DNA from: Cryptomeria japonica
Taxonomy: Eukaryota; Streptophyta; Pinopsida; Cupressales; Cupressaceae
Assembly: GCF_030272615.1 (NCBI RefSeq)
Contig: NC_081409.1
Coordinates: 476,748,573 to 476,812,572 of the forward strand
Direction of reading: 5' to 3'
DNA length: 64,000 nt
In this document: positions 37,915 through 49,794 of the stretch, piece by piece
Layout: each line of letters starts with the position of its first letter
Position numbering within the stretch: the first letter of the stretch is position 1
The notes under the pieces: generated by a model
Told to the model about the DNA's origin: nothing
The model's database searches: none
What the model saw: the letters and a program-made list of their open reading frames with translations, nothing else
Program-made: the position numbers and the translations under genes

Positions 37915-38897
37915 ATGGCTTTGGAGAAGCAGCTTGAGATGGCACTTGAAGATTATGACACTGAAAGATTGAAGAACTTAAAGCTACAAGATGAGTTGAA
38001 TTCTGCTAAAGAGTTTATTATTGTCCTACAAGAGAGACTTTCATTTGTTCAAGCGAGGAGGAAGGAACTTTTGCAAAATCAGGATGATGAAGATGCACTT
38101 AAGGAACAATGTCAGAAATTGAGTCAAGAGAACATGGTTATGAAGGGTGAAATGCAAACTATGACTATGAGGTTGTCCAAGGATATTGAGGACAGAAAGA
38201 AAAGGGAAGAAAATCTTGTTGTATCCCTGAAGAACAAATTTGAAGAATGTGGTAGGTTGACTCATGAAAATGAGATATTAAGGTCTAATTTAGTGCAATC
38301 TCGGAGCAATGAGCAAGAGAGATACAAATGACAGTACTAAGAGATGACTTAACTGCTGCAAGTGAGTACAAAGAAAAAATCAAGATCAACTCATCACAAC
38401 TTGATGAGTTACTGAAGAGATAGAGGCAAATTGGAGATTCCAGTGGACTTGGATTTGAGCAAGGATAGAGTTCTGGTACTGCTAATGAAGATCAAAACCA
38501 TAAGGCACCCGTAAGGCAATTCAATCGTAGATGTTTTGTTTGCAATAGATTTGGACACATGGCTAGGCAATGTAGAAATAGAGCAAATCAGAGCCCTAAT
38601 TCTACTCCCAGTAAATGTTCTAAATGCAATAAAATTGGTCATAAGACAGAAGATTGCAAAATGAATGTAAAATGCTATGCTTGTGGAAAATTTGGACATA
38701 TGGCTAATCAGTGTAGGTCAAGCAATTTCATCGTTTTTAGCAAGGCAATACAAAAGAACAATGTTACATGTTATGCATGCAATGAAGTTGGACATATTGC
38801 TAAGTTCTGCAGAAGCATAAATCCACTGGTTGGCAATGGAGGATCAAATGATAAAGGCAAAGAGAAGGTTAGTGAAATCCGGCAAGTTCATACTTAG
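37915..38897 (+). pseudogene. Gag of element B: coiled coil plus four zinc knuckles
   Basis: The start MALEKQLEMALEDY at 37,915 lies within a longer frame from 37,822. About 130 residues of heptad-like, charged helix follow (to 38,331, TGA). In a second frame four CCHC knuckles follow: RCFVCNRFGHMARQC, KCSKCNKIGHKTEDC, KCYACGKFGHMANQC and TCYACNEVGHIAKFC. The knuckles bind RNA during packaging. The usual copia Gag N-terminal domain is not seen, so gag seems internally shortened. One frameshift or stop separates the coil and the knuckles. A Lys-rich tail ends at 38,897 with no protease behind it. Confidence 0.75.
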
Positions 38898-39184
38898 AGA
38901 TGGGTTAGAAAGAATTAAGAGCAATCATCAGATGGGAATGTCCCGGTTACCTATCCGGCAGAAGAAGCTGCTCTTGCACCAGCAGTGAGCTCATCCGGTA
39001 ACTAAGGCAGATGCCTTAGGGGTAGGCAAATTTCATGGAAGATGATGCATATGCCCCTGGAGGAGATTCTGGAAGATGTTCCAGATATTGGAGAGGATTA
39101 TCTAGCATTAATATATTCAGGGTGAGATCCGATATCATTCACCGGCAGTCATTTATGTCAACAAAGAATTAGGGTTTTCTCGAT

Positions 39185-39193
39185 GGATAAAAG
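39185..39193 (+). promoter_or_regulatory. TATA-like GGATAAAAG upstream of ORF2 (element B)
   Basis: Same nine bases as element A 551-559; the ORF2 start is 186 bp downstream. The spacer between gag and this box (38,898-39,184) has no long frame. Confidence 0.35.
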
Positions 39194-39378
39194 GTCGATT
39201 ACACTTCATTATTATTCACCCAACATTCAAAGCACTTTCAGAGTGATTCAGAGCGACTTAGCGCAATCAGAAGCTATTTAGAGGGGATCAGATTTCATCT
39301 TGAACGATCACACCGACATCTGGAAGGATTTGTTGAAGGTTTTCACTGACAGCGTTCTAAAGGTATTCTTCTTGAATC

Positions 39379-42300
39379 ATGGAATCAGGATCATCTTCTA
39401 CTCCTATTTTCGTTGCAAATCCAACTGTAGTAGAAGTTAAGGACCGCCCCAGGCCAATTCTCAAACGGTATCCACATGTGGCTACCAAGGAAGATTTGGT
39501 TGGAGCGTTTTCTCGCATCCCAGAGGGAGTGGTATCTGTGGAAGATGTTAAGGCCTATATTCATTGTCATATAGAGGACTTAGGCACTTAGGAGATCAAA
39601 GGGGTGTATATGAATGAACTCATGGGAGAATCTGGTAAAATCAAACTGGCATATAAACACATCGAAGATCTAGGGTTCACTGATATTCTGGATATTATGG
39701 AGTTCGAGGATGAGATTATCAGATATGTACTGAGAAGTGTACATGAGGAATTCATATGGTTAGACAAACCCTACAAAATCACTAAGGAAGCCATTCGAGC
39801 AATTACTGGTTTGCCATCAACAGGGCAACATCCGAATAAGAAAGTATCAAATGACCTTGTAAGGAAGATCACCGGCGCTACATCAGACAAGCGATCGATG
39901 AAGGTGAGCACCATCACCGATACCGACATCAAATTTGGCAGCATGACCATAGGCTACAAGGTAACTCAGTCTAACCGACTAAATTCAGTTTCCAGTTCAT
40001 GTATTTTGGCCGCCTAAGAATGATGAGAGAAAATATCAAGTTAGATCTTTGTGACTGGATGCTTGAAGAATTATTGATCAATTTAGGAAAGATTAAAGGT
40101 GAGAAGAAGGGCACTTTCCGGTATGGAAATCTGTTAGTATTCTTAATGTTATACTTTTTGAATGATACCCCCGGGTCTGGAAGGAAGCAATGGGATTTTG
40201 ACATCCCGTTAGGGAGACAACTTAAGCAATAAATTGTTGCATTGGGAAGTCTTAGAGATGATAAGGTATGGGGTTACTTCAAGGCTTTTTCAGAAACCTA
40301 TGAGGTCTAGAATAAGGATACCTGAGCAAATAGTAGAGAAATACTCTACCGACATTTTTTTCATGGTTAAGAAGGATGTGACTCTCATGGAGGCAGTCAA
40401 GCCCTGCAAGATTTGGATGGAAGAAATGGGATATGAAGTGGATGCATTAATCTTTGATGCATATGCAATAATTCTGATTGATGCTGAGATAGATGAAGCA
40501 GAAAAACCTTGTGGAATAGCACAGCAAAAGACTTTTGAGGTTGAAACTGAGTTCAACCGAAAGAAGAGGGAAAAACAAGAAGGTAAGGCAAGCAAGTTTG
40601 TACAAGAGGTTTCAAAGGACATTAAGGTGCTCATTGATGTTGTCCCGAAGAAAGTGAGAAAGAGGAAAGACCTGGTAGTTCACATTGAACCTGTGACTAC
40701 AGATTTCGAGCCTGATGATGAGACACCATTAACATTCAAAAGGGTTGTGAGGAAGAAACCGAAAGAACCTAAAGTAGAACCAAAGAAACAACCGGTTAGG
40801 AAGGTTACCATCAAATTAACGGCATAGAAGCAGGCACCCAAGGCTACACCATCAACTGCATCTAGTACTACCAGAAGGAAGAAGAAGAGTGACACTGATT
40901 TGGCACTAGAGATTGGTAATGTAACAATCATTTTGCCTAAGACTTGTGCTGAAATTATAGATGAAATTACCAAGGATGTGATGCTAAATAATGTCAAGTC
41001 TTTTTAATACATTTAAAGATGATGAACAGAGAGAGGTAGAGGAAGCAATTCTCTATATTTAGACATCTATAAGAAAGCATTAATTGAAATAGAAAATCAG
41101 ATATCGGCAAAGCTATACAACATGTTAGATGCAATGCAAGAAGATAAACACATTAAGATGCAATAGCTTTTAGCTATATGTGTTGCTATAACTCTAGATG
41201 AGATGGAGAAGACAATAGAGGTTGCAGATAGAAAGGTATTCAACCACAAATGTAGAATAACTAGCCTAATGCTAGGAAGGATGAATGAGATAATAAAGGA
41301 GACACAAAAGGGTTGGATAATTTTTTTGGGAGAGCATAGAGGATTATTCACTTCACCGGAGACAAAGACTGATACTGTTATTACACCGGTTGAAGGGAAA
41401 GGAAAAGGAATTATGGGTACTCCACCCTCAATTTTGAAGAATATCAAGATAGTGGAAATTGAACCACCGGTTAACATAATTGTACAAACTTATACAAAAA
41501 CACCGGTTAACACAGAGAACATTGTACAGGATACTAACATTGAGGACACTTGTCCTTCGGATACTAATGTACAAGTTGAGGATATTGTTCCTAGAGAGGA
41601 ACTGACAATTGCACAGACTGCACCTAGTAGCAAAGCCACCGGTGCAAGTGAGGAGGCAATAAAAGTTAAATCACCAGAGAAAACAGGGGAATCTAGTAGG
41701 GAACCAGTTGCTAGCACATCATTATTGACAATTGACACTTCTCTAGTGAAAAAGAAAAACACCACAGAAATGAGTCCCACATAGCTGATGATGATGGCTT
41801 CTCAGAAACTGATGAAGGAGGGAACCACAGATAAAGGGATTATAGATCAATCCATAACTGTTTTGCAAAGATTGGTCTCAAAATGTAAGAGTGAGAATGA
41901 AGCAAGCCCTTCCGGCAAGCTTAAGATAATAACATAACACATCTCTAAGGATTTTCAATCATTACTGCAGATCTCTAACCGGCTAGCACTTGAAAAATTC
42001 ACTTTGGCTAAGGGAGCCGCTTTTGATCAGATCATTGACAAAGAGAAGAAAAAATGGAGGAGAAGTTAATTTTGATAGAAAATTCTTTGAAACAAGGTAC
42101 TAACATATTTAGGGTATGTTGCAATACAGAGATTCTTACAGCAAAAGTAGATGAAAAGATAAAAGAGGTACAGAACAAGATTGCTAGTATTGTTAACTCT
42201 TTTGATGGACTAATTCAATGACAGCATCTATTGATGGACAAATTTTGACTTTGGAGAATCAAATTTCTGCTCTTGAAAAGGAAAGAGACAAAGATCATTC

Positions 42301-42488
42301 AGAGAGCCAGAGGTCTCAGAGGTTTGGTGAGTCCAAGATTGGATTCACTTGGTGTACATAAGAGGGAATGCATGGATATGCTTGGTAAGCCCACACCGGC
42401 AAAAGTTAATGAGAAAGAATCACTAGCATATTTACTGAGTGGACTTGTATCTATCTCCGGCATATTCAAAACCGACTGGGATACTTAA
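39379..42488 (+). pseudogene. ORF2 of element B, large uncharacterised protein, frameshifted
   Basis: Pieces at 39,379-39,591, 39,604-40,017, 39,999-40,232, 40,234-40,827, 41,203-41,784 and 42,273-42,488. Conserved blocks with element A, in order: IHCHIEDLGT with KITKEAIRAITGLP; MTIGYKVTQSNRLNSV; FRYGNLLVFLMLYFLND; SRIRIPEQIVEKY with LMEAVKP; then a basic Lys-rich region (about 40,560-40,830); then an acidic Thr/Glu-rich region and a helical end. About 1,000 residues if intact. The ITKEAIRAITGLP block resembles a motif common in extra ORFs of plant retroelements, but the function is unknown. Breaks include a one-base loss at about 40,014 and several stops. Confidence 0.7.
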
Positions 42489-42802
42489 GTGGAGTTATTG
42501 GAGAAAGCTTATCCGGAAATCTTGAAATTCATCAAGCTCTGGTAAGACATTTTTGGAGATATTCAGTGTACAGTTATTATTCTGACATTCTTTTTAAAAA
42601 AAAATTTGGCATTGAGTTAAAAGGGGGAGTACTATACATGTGAAAAAGAATGAAGGGTTGCATACATTAGGGGGAGTTACACAGTTTTTGGAATTTTGGA
42701 GTATTGGAGCATTTTGCATATTCAGCTCAGGGGGAGCAGGGCAGGATGAAACTGACACTTGAAACCATGACCATTTTTCACATAAGTGTTGCCATCAATG
42801 CC

Positions 42803-42814
42803 AAAGGGGGAGAT
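42803..42814 (+). other. Polypurine tract of element B
   Basis: AAAGGGGGAG directly before the 3' LTR, with CATCAATGCC in front as in element A. Confidence 0.85.
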
Positions 42815-43710
42815 CGTTGGCAATTGGCACTCTATTGGTTAGGCTTCATTATGTTGTCATTGATGGCAACATGATTTTGGGTTCCGGCTTCATATGGTGT
42901 ACCGGCAGGCACTTCACAGACTCTACATTGGCACCGACATCGACACGGGCAGGATAGAAGATTTCTTTGATCACCAGCAATGCAAGTCACCATGGTATGG
43001 TAAAGGTCATCAGTATTGGAGGCCAACACATCTTGGATCCGGCATCAACAACTTGGTTTAATGCTTATTCATTTATGTTATATGGCCGACATGTAAATGT
43101 AATATTGTATATATCCTTGTAACCCGACATAAGACATAAATTTGTATAGGGTATATAGGGGAGATTGATTAGATCATTTTGTAATAGGAAGATGAATAAG
43201 AGAATAGGGATAGACATGTGGAATGGATTTATGGATGTAATGTAATGCGAAATATATCAGACAGACTATGTATGTGAGGAATTCATTGTAAGGGTTATTT
43301 CGGTACTGAGCTTTAGCGTTTTGATCGGAACAGACAAAGCTTAAACCGGAACTATATTCTGGTATTGGAGATGCTATACTAAGCAGTTCACACTTCTCCG
43401 GATTGTTGTCTGGATTGTTATGTAGTCAGTGAGGCTCCTTTTGTCATGAGCAGTGTGCTCTAGGCTGTAAGCCTTCCTGCAAGTCCAAGCCCATCATATA
43501 TTGTAATATCTCTTCATATGGCTAGTGAATTAATATTGTGGGTCACAAATTCCACCATGATTTTTCGTCATTGAGGTTTTCCACGTATAAATTGATGTGT
43601 TATGGTTCTCATTTATGTGTTTGGCTTATTGGTTGCATTACTTCTTTCAATTCTATTTATACCGGTATACCGGTTCGTGTATGTATGTTTTGTTAAGGCT
43701 AAAATCTTCT
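42815..43710 (+). mobile_element. 3' LTR of element B, 3'-truncated
   Basis: Aligns with the 5' LTR from its first base (CGTTGG for TGTTGG) to AAAATCTTCT, then stops 58 bp short of the LTR end; LTR E sequence (GGATAGCAACC) resumes at once. About 896 bp. Confidence 0.9.
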
Positions 43711-45848
43711 GGATAGCAACCATGGCTTGCTCAATAACCAAAGGGTATGAAAATTGTTTCATAAACTCCTCAAAGCTGGAAGTAGAGGTATCAATCTCTG
43801 ACAAATAAATACATGCAGGAGTATCCTCGAAGATTTCCAGCAAACTCTCTTGTTGATGATCAAGAGGTGGCTTAGCTGCTAAAATTGGAACGACATTCTA
43901 ACGAGACTCATCCACTACTAGGTCGAGAGGAGATAAAGGTAGCTCCATGGGGATTGAGGAAAGAACCTCATGAGGTGACTCTGAAGTTAGTGACTTAGGA
44001 GCATCATCTAGTTTATTGTTCTTCCTCTAGATCTTCAGGATCAATCACATGAATATGAAGCTGGGATTTCTCATTCCCATGAACTGTCGCCTCCTCAAAA
44101 GGAAGTACCATCGTCTGACTAACCCGCAACTTGATTCTTGTGCCCAAAGATGATGCACCTTCCTTGTTATCTACCTGGATTTCAGACTTGCGTCTGAGGG
44201 GTCCTATAGAATCATCTTTACTTCCAACCTTGATCTTGATGAGTCTAACACCATTACCTTCCAGCCAAGTGTTGTTGTTAGCTAGGATAGGCTGAAAATT
44301 CTCAAGAATGGAAGTGCATTCTTTGTGTGACCACTGAATTAATGGAAGTGGAGCTTCATCAACTCTTTGTGAAACATATTCTAGATCAAGAACATTCCCA
44401 TCATCAATCATGCCTTGCGGAATGTCCATCAAGTTGAAATCAATAATCTGTTCAAGGGCGAGCCTGCAATAATCCATCTTATGAACCTCATTTTCTGTAC
44501 GAAGTTCCACCTAAATATCCTCTATGCAATGCACATGTATAAAGGACTTTTTGATTCTCTCCTTCATACCTCAGAAGTAAAACTATGCTCTTGACTTAAA
44601 CCTTTTGAGTTTTATCTCCTCCATTTCGATTTCCATAGCTTTGGCTTTGGTGGATGTAATGAGGAAGTAGCGGCCAATCTTCAATGGGTTAGTTGTAGAA
44701 ATCCCCATCCCAACCTTATGCTTGACAGATTGATGTGCATTAACAGCCATGATTTGTCTTCCCAACTCCATAAGAATAATCTTATCAGTTGACTATCTAG
44801 GAAGCATATACGGCGGCCCGTTGTAACATCCAACTCTCATGTAAGTGAAAGTTGTGAATTGAAGGGACAAGCAACAATATTCATTCACTCTTTCCCATGC
44901 CTCCTCTAATATTCTTCAATTGTTTAGAGTCTTATCAAACTGAGACATGAAATAACCAAAGAATGCATCCTAAACCCTCCTAAAATGTAATTTGTTGGGT
45001 CTCAAAGGCAGTTGATCATAGTACTCCCACACACGTATAAGTGAGTGATCACCCTTGGTAGAAAGACCAGGGAAATGTCTAAGTGATGCCACTAAATACA
45101 CCAAGTATGAGTTCATATAAAATATCATGGTAGTAGGGACTGTTGCAAGTTGTTCACAAAAAGCATCAGTGATAAATTATCCTCATGAGATGTGATGGGA
45201 CTGCTCTAGACCCAACATCCTACTGAGGAGAGTAATGATGTCTCCAATTTCCCACTTGAAATCACAACGGTATAACTTAGCCCATCTTGTGAAAGCGACT
45301 TGTGGCTCGTGGATCCATCTGTTAATGTGACGTTTGCAATCCTTTTCCCTCTTGACATAATAATCAGATGCACTATCCTGGGAAATCTCCATATACAAAA
45401 GTGTTGATGGTATTCTGAAAACTTTGTCAATAGTATCTACATCAAGACGGAGTATTGCCTCCCCATCATCATTTTTGATAGTTCTTGTCGCTTTATCAAA
45501 ATGCTGAGCACAAGCAGGAACAAACTCGGGTTCTAGGGCAGCCACCAGAAAAGAAGAAGCATGGTGAATGTGGTTGTCCAACAGTAGCTGCATATTACTA
45601 TCTTGCAGATCCTCCACACTTTTGATGAAATCTGACATGTCAATATGCCATATTTCCATATCCTTGATATGATCCATAGGAGAGGAAACTTGTGAAGGAG
45701 AAACTTCATTCTGGTACTTATCAAATTTGTATTTCATCTTCTTTGGAATGGAAGATGATAGTAAATTTGGCATTGAAGAACAACCTGGTACGCTGCGCTG
45801 AAGACTTAAAAGTGTCAAAGCAACATCAAGATTCGCTGCAACTATCAT
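43711..45848 (-). pseudogene. U3 ORF of E, N-terminal and middle part (left LTR)
   Basis: Pieces at 45,183-45,848 (221 codons), 44,583-44,771, 44,013-44,510 and 43,711-43,843, all on the element's sense strand and in order. The first piece starts MIVAANLDVALTLL and contains DDGEAILRLDVDTIDKVFRI, then CKRHINRWIHEP and FKWEIGDIITLLSRML. The middle has GISTTNPLKIGRYFLITS. Homologous pieces occur in the right LTR at 56,640-58,491. With the part at 35,712-36,886 the original frame could exceed 900 codons. No known domain is recognised; the DGEAILRLDVDTIDKVF pattern loosely recalls KITKEAIRAITGLP of A/B ORF2. Confidence 0.55.
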
Positions 45849-47989
45849 TTTCTCTTCTTCAAATGGGAAAAACTATAACCCTTGCACTTCACAACTTTGT
45901 GAGAGGAAGATGGGAAATAAATAAGGATGCTTGAAACTTGGCTTTTGACGAATTTTGGATCTTGGGGAATGTTTTACAAGTATACAAGTGGGGAAGAACA
46001 AACATGCAATCGAATTTTTGAAACCCGAATTCAAGTGTACTTGTAAAAAGGAAAATAAAGAAGTGGTTGAAAAATGAGATTTTGACATGTTGGAAATGGT
46101 GGGAATGGTAGGTACGAATGATGGTAATGAAAATGGAAAGATTTGGGAAGATCATCTTTATGAAAATGGGAAGAACTTTCAACTTGTAATCAGATTTGAA
46201 AAACCTGATTTTGAAAGGATGAATATTTTTCAACTTAGAAACTTGGAATTTCACCAAAAGATGGTTAAGGTTTTTCAACCAAACGGGAAGATCAAATATT
46301 TTCATCTTACTTGCAATCAGGCTTTTAAATCCCGAAAGCAAGTAAAGAGGGAAAATGATGAAAGACAAATGCAATTCACAAATTGCTTTGCAAACTTGGA
46401 ACAAAGGGGAAAATCTCTCACAAAACCGATTTTAGGCAAAAACTAACAAAACTAACATATATACAAATTGGCCAACAAAATCAAAACAAACAAAAACAAG
46501 AAATGAAACAAGAGAAAGAGAAGAGAACATACCTTGATCAATCAAAATGACCTCCCAAGAATAAGAAGAAATCTTTGAAAGAAGAGAGAAAATCTCTTAA
46601 ATAAACAACAAACGACACTCCAAACCCTAGCCACATTTTTGAAAAAATGCCATATAGATCAAAACGCCCATTCAAAGTATGAAGAATCGGTCAAGACAAG
46701 TATCCAACCTCCACGCCTAGGAAAGACAAGCCAAAATGACTTGGGAGAGGTAAGATTTTTGGCATTTCAAGAAGAAAATCGTGGCATTCAAGAAAAACAC
46801 ATGTTTTGTTGTTTGAAGGCCATAAAACCAACAACAATGTCTTCCAAATGGCACGAAAGGAGTTGAAAGATGCATGAAAATCGGTATGAAACCTAAACGC
46901 CTTCTTCCTCCTTGAATCTCTTCACAAAAATCGTTGGAAATCTTCAACCAAATTCTCCAATATTGTTGGTCAGGTTCATGAGGTGGAATGACAAGTTTAA
47001 AATGCAAAGAAGAAAAGAAATCGGGTTTCTTTAACCCATTTGCAAGTTAAAAGTGTTCACTTTTTCATGCATAAGGCAAAATTAGGTTTGTGAGAGCAAA
47101 CAACAAGTTTAAATTGCATGTAAAAGGGAAATAAAACTCCCTTTACAAGTTTTAAACAACTCAACAAAACACTAGTAAAGGGAAAATAAAATTCCTTTTA
47201 CAAGTCACAAAAATAACTTAAAAATAAAACTTGTAGTAAGGAAATAAAATCCCTATTATAATTTAAAGTGACTTTATAAAACTTGTAATGGAGGAGAAAA
47301 ACCCCTACCATAACATAAAATCACTTAAGTAGAAGTTTTTAAAGGAATAACAAGTTTTATTTAAACTTTATAATTTAAAGTTCACTTGTAAAATGTCCAA
47401 AAAGTTCCTACAATCACTAAAAGGCCAAAAAGCAACAAGGGGGAAAAAAAAGTAAGTTACAAGTTTTATTTTTCATAAAGTGCACTTGTAATTAACTTAA
47501 AATTTCCCTACAACGCTAAAACATAAAACTTGCATCTTAAGAAAAATATCCCACCTGTAGTCAGGGAGAAAAAACCTGAAATTGAAAGAAAAACAAAGCA
47601 AAGGAACTCAGAATGCAATTAAATTTGAAACATGGTTTGACGATGGACTGAGGATTAGTTCAGATCAAGGGTAAGGCAAAATTTTCCCTCTGGAAGCGTG
47701 TCATAGAGTAAATTTTTTATTTTTTAACAAAAAATTTATGTAATGGTCCATCATTTTTTAAAACAAAAATGAGGACAACAATTGGCTTTGACAGGGCAAT
47801 TATTTCATGTATCCTTCAAGATTGTGTAAGAAAAGAAACTAGATCTCTAAGTGTCTTCCTCTTATCCATTGGGCCACAAAGTCAATCAACGCGAAAACAA
47901 ACAAAAAGACAAAGGACAAAAAGAAAAAGACTCGAACATTATTTACAAGAGGCTACCTCGAACTTTTATTCAAAGTAATGCTTCAAATG

Positions 47990-49080
47990 CTAACCATTAT
48001 AGGGCAACGCAAATGGTGTACCATCACTATAAGCCAAGATAAAACTATCTTCTCCAGCAATACGGTGAATAGTGAAAGGTCCTTGCCAAAGAAAATAAAA
48101 TTTTCCATGTAAACCTTTTGGTTCCCTTCGCTTATCCCAAAGCAACACGCGATCACCAACTTGGAATTCTCTTTGCTTTGCTTTTTTGTCAAAAAGAACT
48201 TTGACTTGTTGTTGGTGTTGAGCAATCCGGTCCACCACTTGTGTTATTTGTTCTTCCAGCTGAGAAAGATAAATGATTCTTTTGTCTAAAGCATTCTCAA
48301 AAGTTTCATCTTCAATTGCTTTAGCCAAATTAAGAGTGGGAAGTTCCAAAGTAATGGGTATTTCTACATTGATCCCATAAAAAAGCTAAAATGGTGACAT
48401 ACCAATAGCCCTTTTGGGTGTAATTATGTCTGCCCATAAAACATCGTAAAGATCCTTATGCCAAGACCTTTGATTCTCTTCCACAAGCTTGCGAATGATG
48501 GTAATCAAGTTCTTGTTTCTTGATTCCACCTGACCATTACCTTGAGGGTAATAATCGAATGAATGAGTTAACAAAATACCATATTCAAAACAAAATTTTG
48601 TAATCTCAGAGGAGGAAAATGTGGTTGCATTATCAGTCACGATCTTGTGTGGAACACCAAATCTGGAAATAATATTCTCCTTGGGAAATCTGCATACTAT
48701 TTCAGAAGTAGCATGTTTTACTGGTATTGCCTCCACCCACTTGGTGAAGTGATATGTAGCAGTAAGAACATGTGAATGACCTGCACTTGAAGAAGGATTG
48801 ATAACTCCAATGAAATCAATTCCCCATTGCCGGAAAGATTCTTCAACAATCATCGGTCTTAATGGTAATGCTGCAAGTTTTTGTTTGCCCACAAACTGTT
48901 GGCAATGTACACATTTACGCACCCATCTAAAAAAATCTTGAAAGAGCGTAGGCTAGTAGTACTTAGCTCTCAAAATTTTGTGAGCAATTACTCGTGCAGA
49001 AAAATGACCACCACAAGGCTTAGCATGAAAAGATTCTAACAATTTGACTTGTTGTGCTTTGTCAACACAACGGAGGAAAG
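47990..49080 (-). pseudogene. Integrase of element E
   Basis: Joins new element DNA to the host genome. In order: an HHCC zinc-binding part (HAKPCGGHFSARV..., KCVHCQQ) at about 48,880-49,060; a catalytic core at 48,386-48,922 with the three acidic residues visible in WGIDFIG, IVTDNAT and GQVESRNK; and a C-terminal part at 47,990-48,349 with VGDRVLLWDKRR and LWQGPFTI. A TAG stop lies before FQDFFRW in the zinc part and another break lies between core and C-terminus (48,350-48,385). The typical YRT of gypsy integrases reads WADIITPKRA here. Length fits the gypsy family. Confidence 0.88.
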
Positions 49081-49156
49081 TACCATCAAATTCTCTTTTA
49101 TACAAAGCAGTATCCCATAATACAAAGTTCGCAGCCTTTAGCTTAATACTCTTCTC

Positions 49157-49779
49157 CTAGAATGACAAATGTTGCGGACATTCACCATAGGTCAAGAAAA
49201 ATGCTATATTAGAGTACCATTCATCAGTAGTACTAACAAACAACACGTTGGGAAGATCTTCAGAATCATCTGATTCATGCTCCTCTGGAATACCTTCTAA
49301 CATAAGCTGACAAAGTCCTCTACCGCGAACAAACTTAGTAGGCCTAATCTCCAAATCAAACTCTTGGATTTTCGCAATCCAATTTCCTCTTTTTGTGCCA
49401 AAATCTTGTTGCGTCAAGAAAGACTTGACTGTTGTATCAGGAACTAACAGAATGGATGAGAATTCAAAATGTAGAAACAGAAATAGTTAACTGCTTTTAC
49501 AATAGTGTAAGCGTTCTTCTCAATGAGGGAATACTTGAGTTCATGAGACTTCAAAGGACAGCTCATGAAAGGAATAGGAGACTCAATCTCCTATGAAATC
49601 TTCTGCATTAGAATAGTAGACATAGTATGCTCGGAAGCATAACTGTACATGATAAAATCCTTGGTGTAGTTAGGACATACCAACACAGGTGCATGAGTAA
49701 TTGTATCCTTGATTTCATTGAATGCAGCCTTTCTTTTTGAATTCCAATTGAAAACAGTTTTTCCTTTCATCATATCCAT
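49157..49779 (-). pseudogene. RT-linked RNase H of element E
   Basis: Directly follows RT on the minus strand, as usual for gypsy elements. The pieces 49,591-49,779 (FNWNSKRKAAFNEIKDTI, LVCPNYTKDFIMYSYASE) and 49,157-49,417 (GNWIAKIQEFDLEIRPTKF) match the connection and RNase H regions. The middle is broken by stops and frameshifts near 49,420-49,590. It would remove RNA from RNA:DNA hybrids during reverse transcription. Confidence 0.75.
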
Positions 49780-49794
49780 GATATGACAAGTCTT

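Larger units (their letters stand above)
36887..43710 (+). mobile_element. Element B: pol-less copia-type element nested in E's left LTR
   Basis: 5' LTR, primer site, gag with coiled coil and four zinc knuckles, spacer with TATA-like box, large ORF2, polypurine tract and 3' LTR. No protease, integrase or RT. Same family as element A. The uninterrupted equivalent of its target is visible at about 56,425-56,440 in E's right LTR. The 3' LTR lacks its last 58 bp. Confidence 0.92.
34585..47780 (-). mobile_element. Left LTR of E (3' LTR in element sense), split by element B
   Basis: Runs from TGTTGGTTGAAAAT to GAGGACAACA. Without B (36,887-43,710) it is about 6.37 kb and aligns with 54,099-61,026. 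The right LTR is longer mainly because of a local duplication at 59,410-60,541. Confidence 0.9.

Noticed and set aside
45889-46446. ORFs on both strands upstream of the U3 ORF (45,889-46,404 minus; 46,087-46,446 plus) and their counterparts at 58,617-59,018
   Set aside because: They overlap on opposite strands, are Phe/Lys-rich low-complexity, and have no retained motif beyond LTR similarity.
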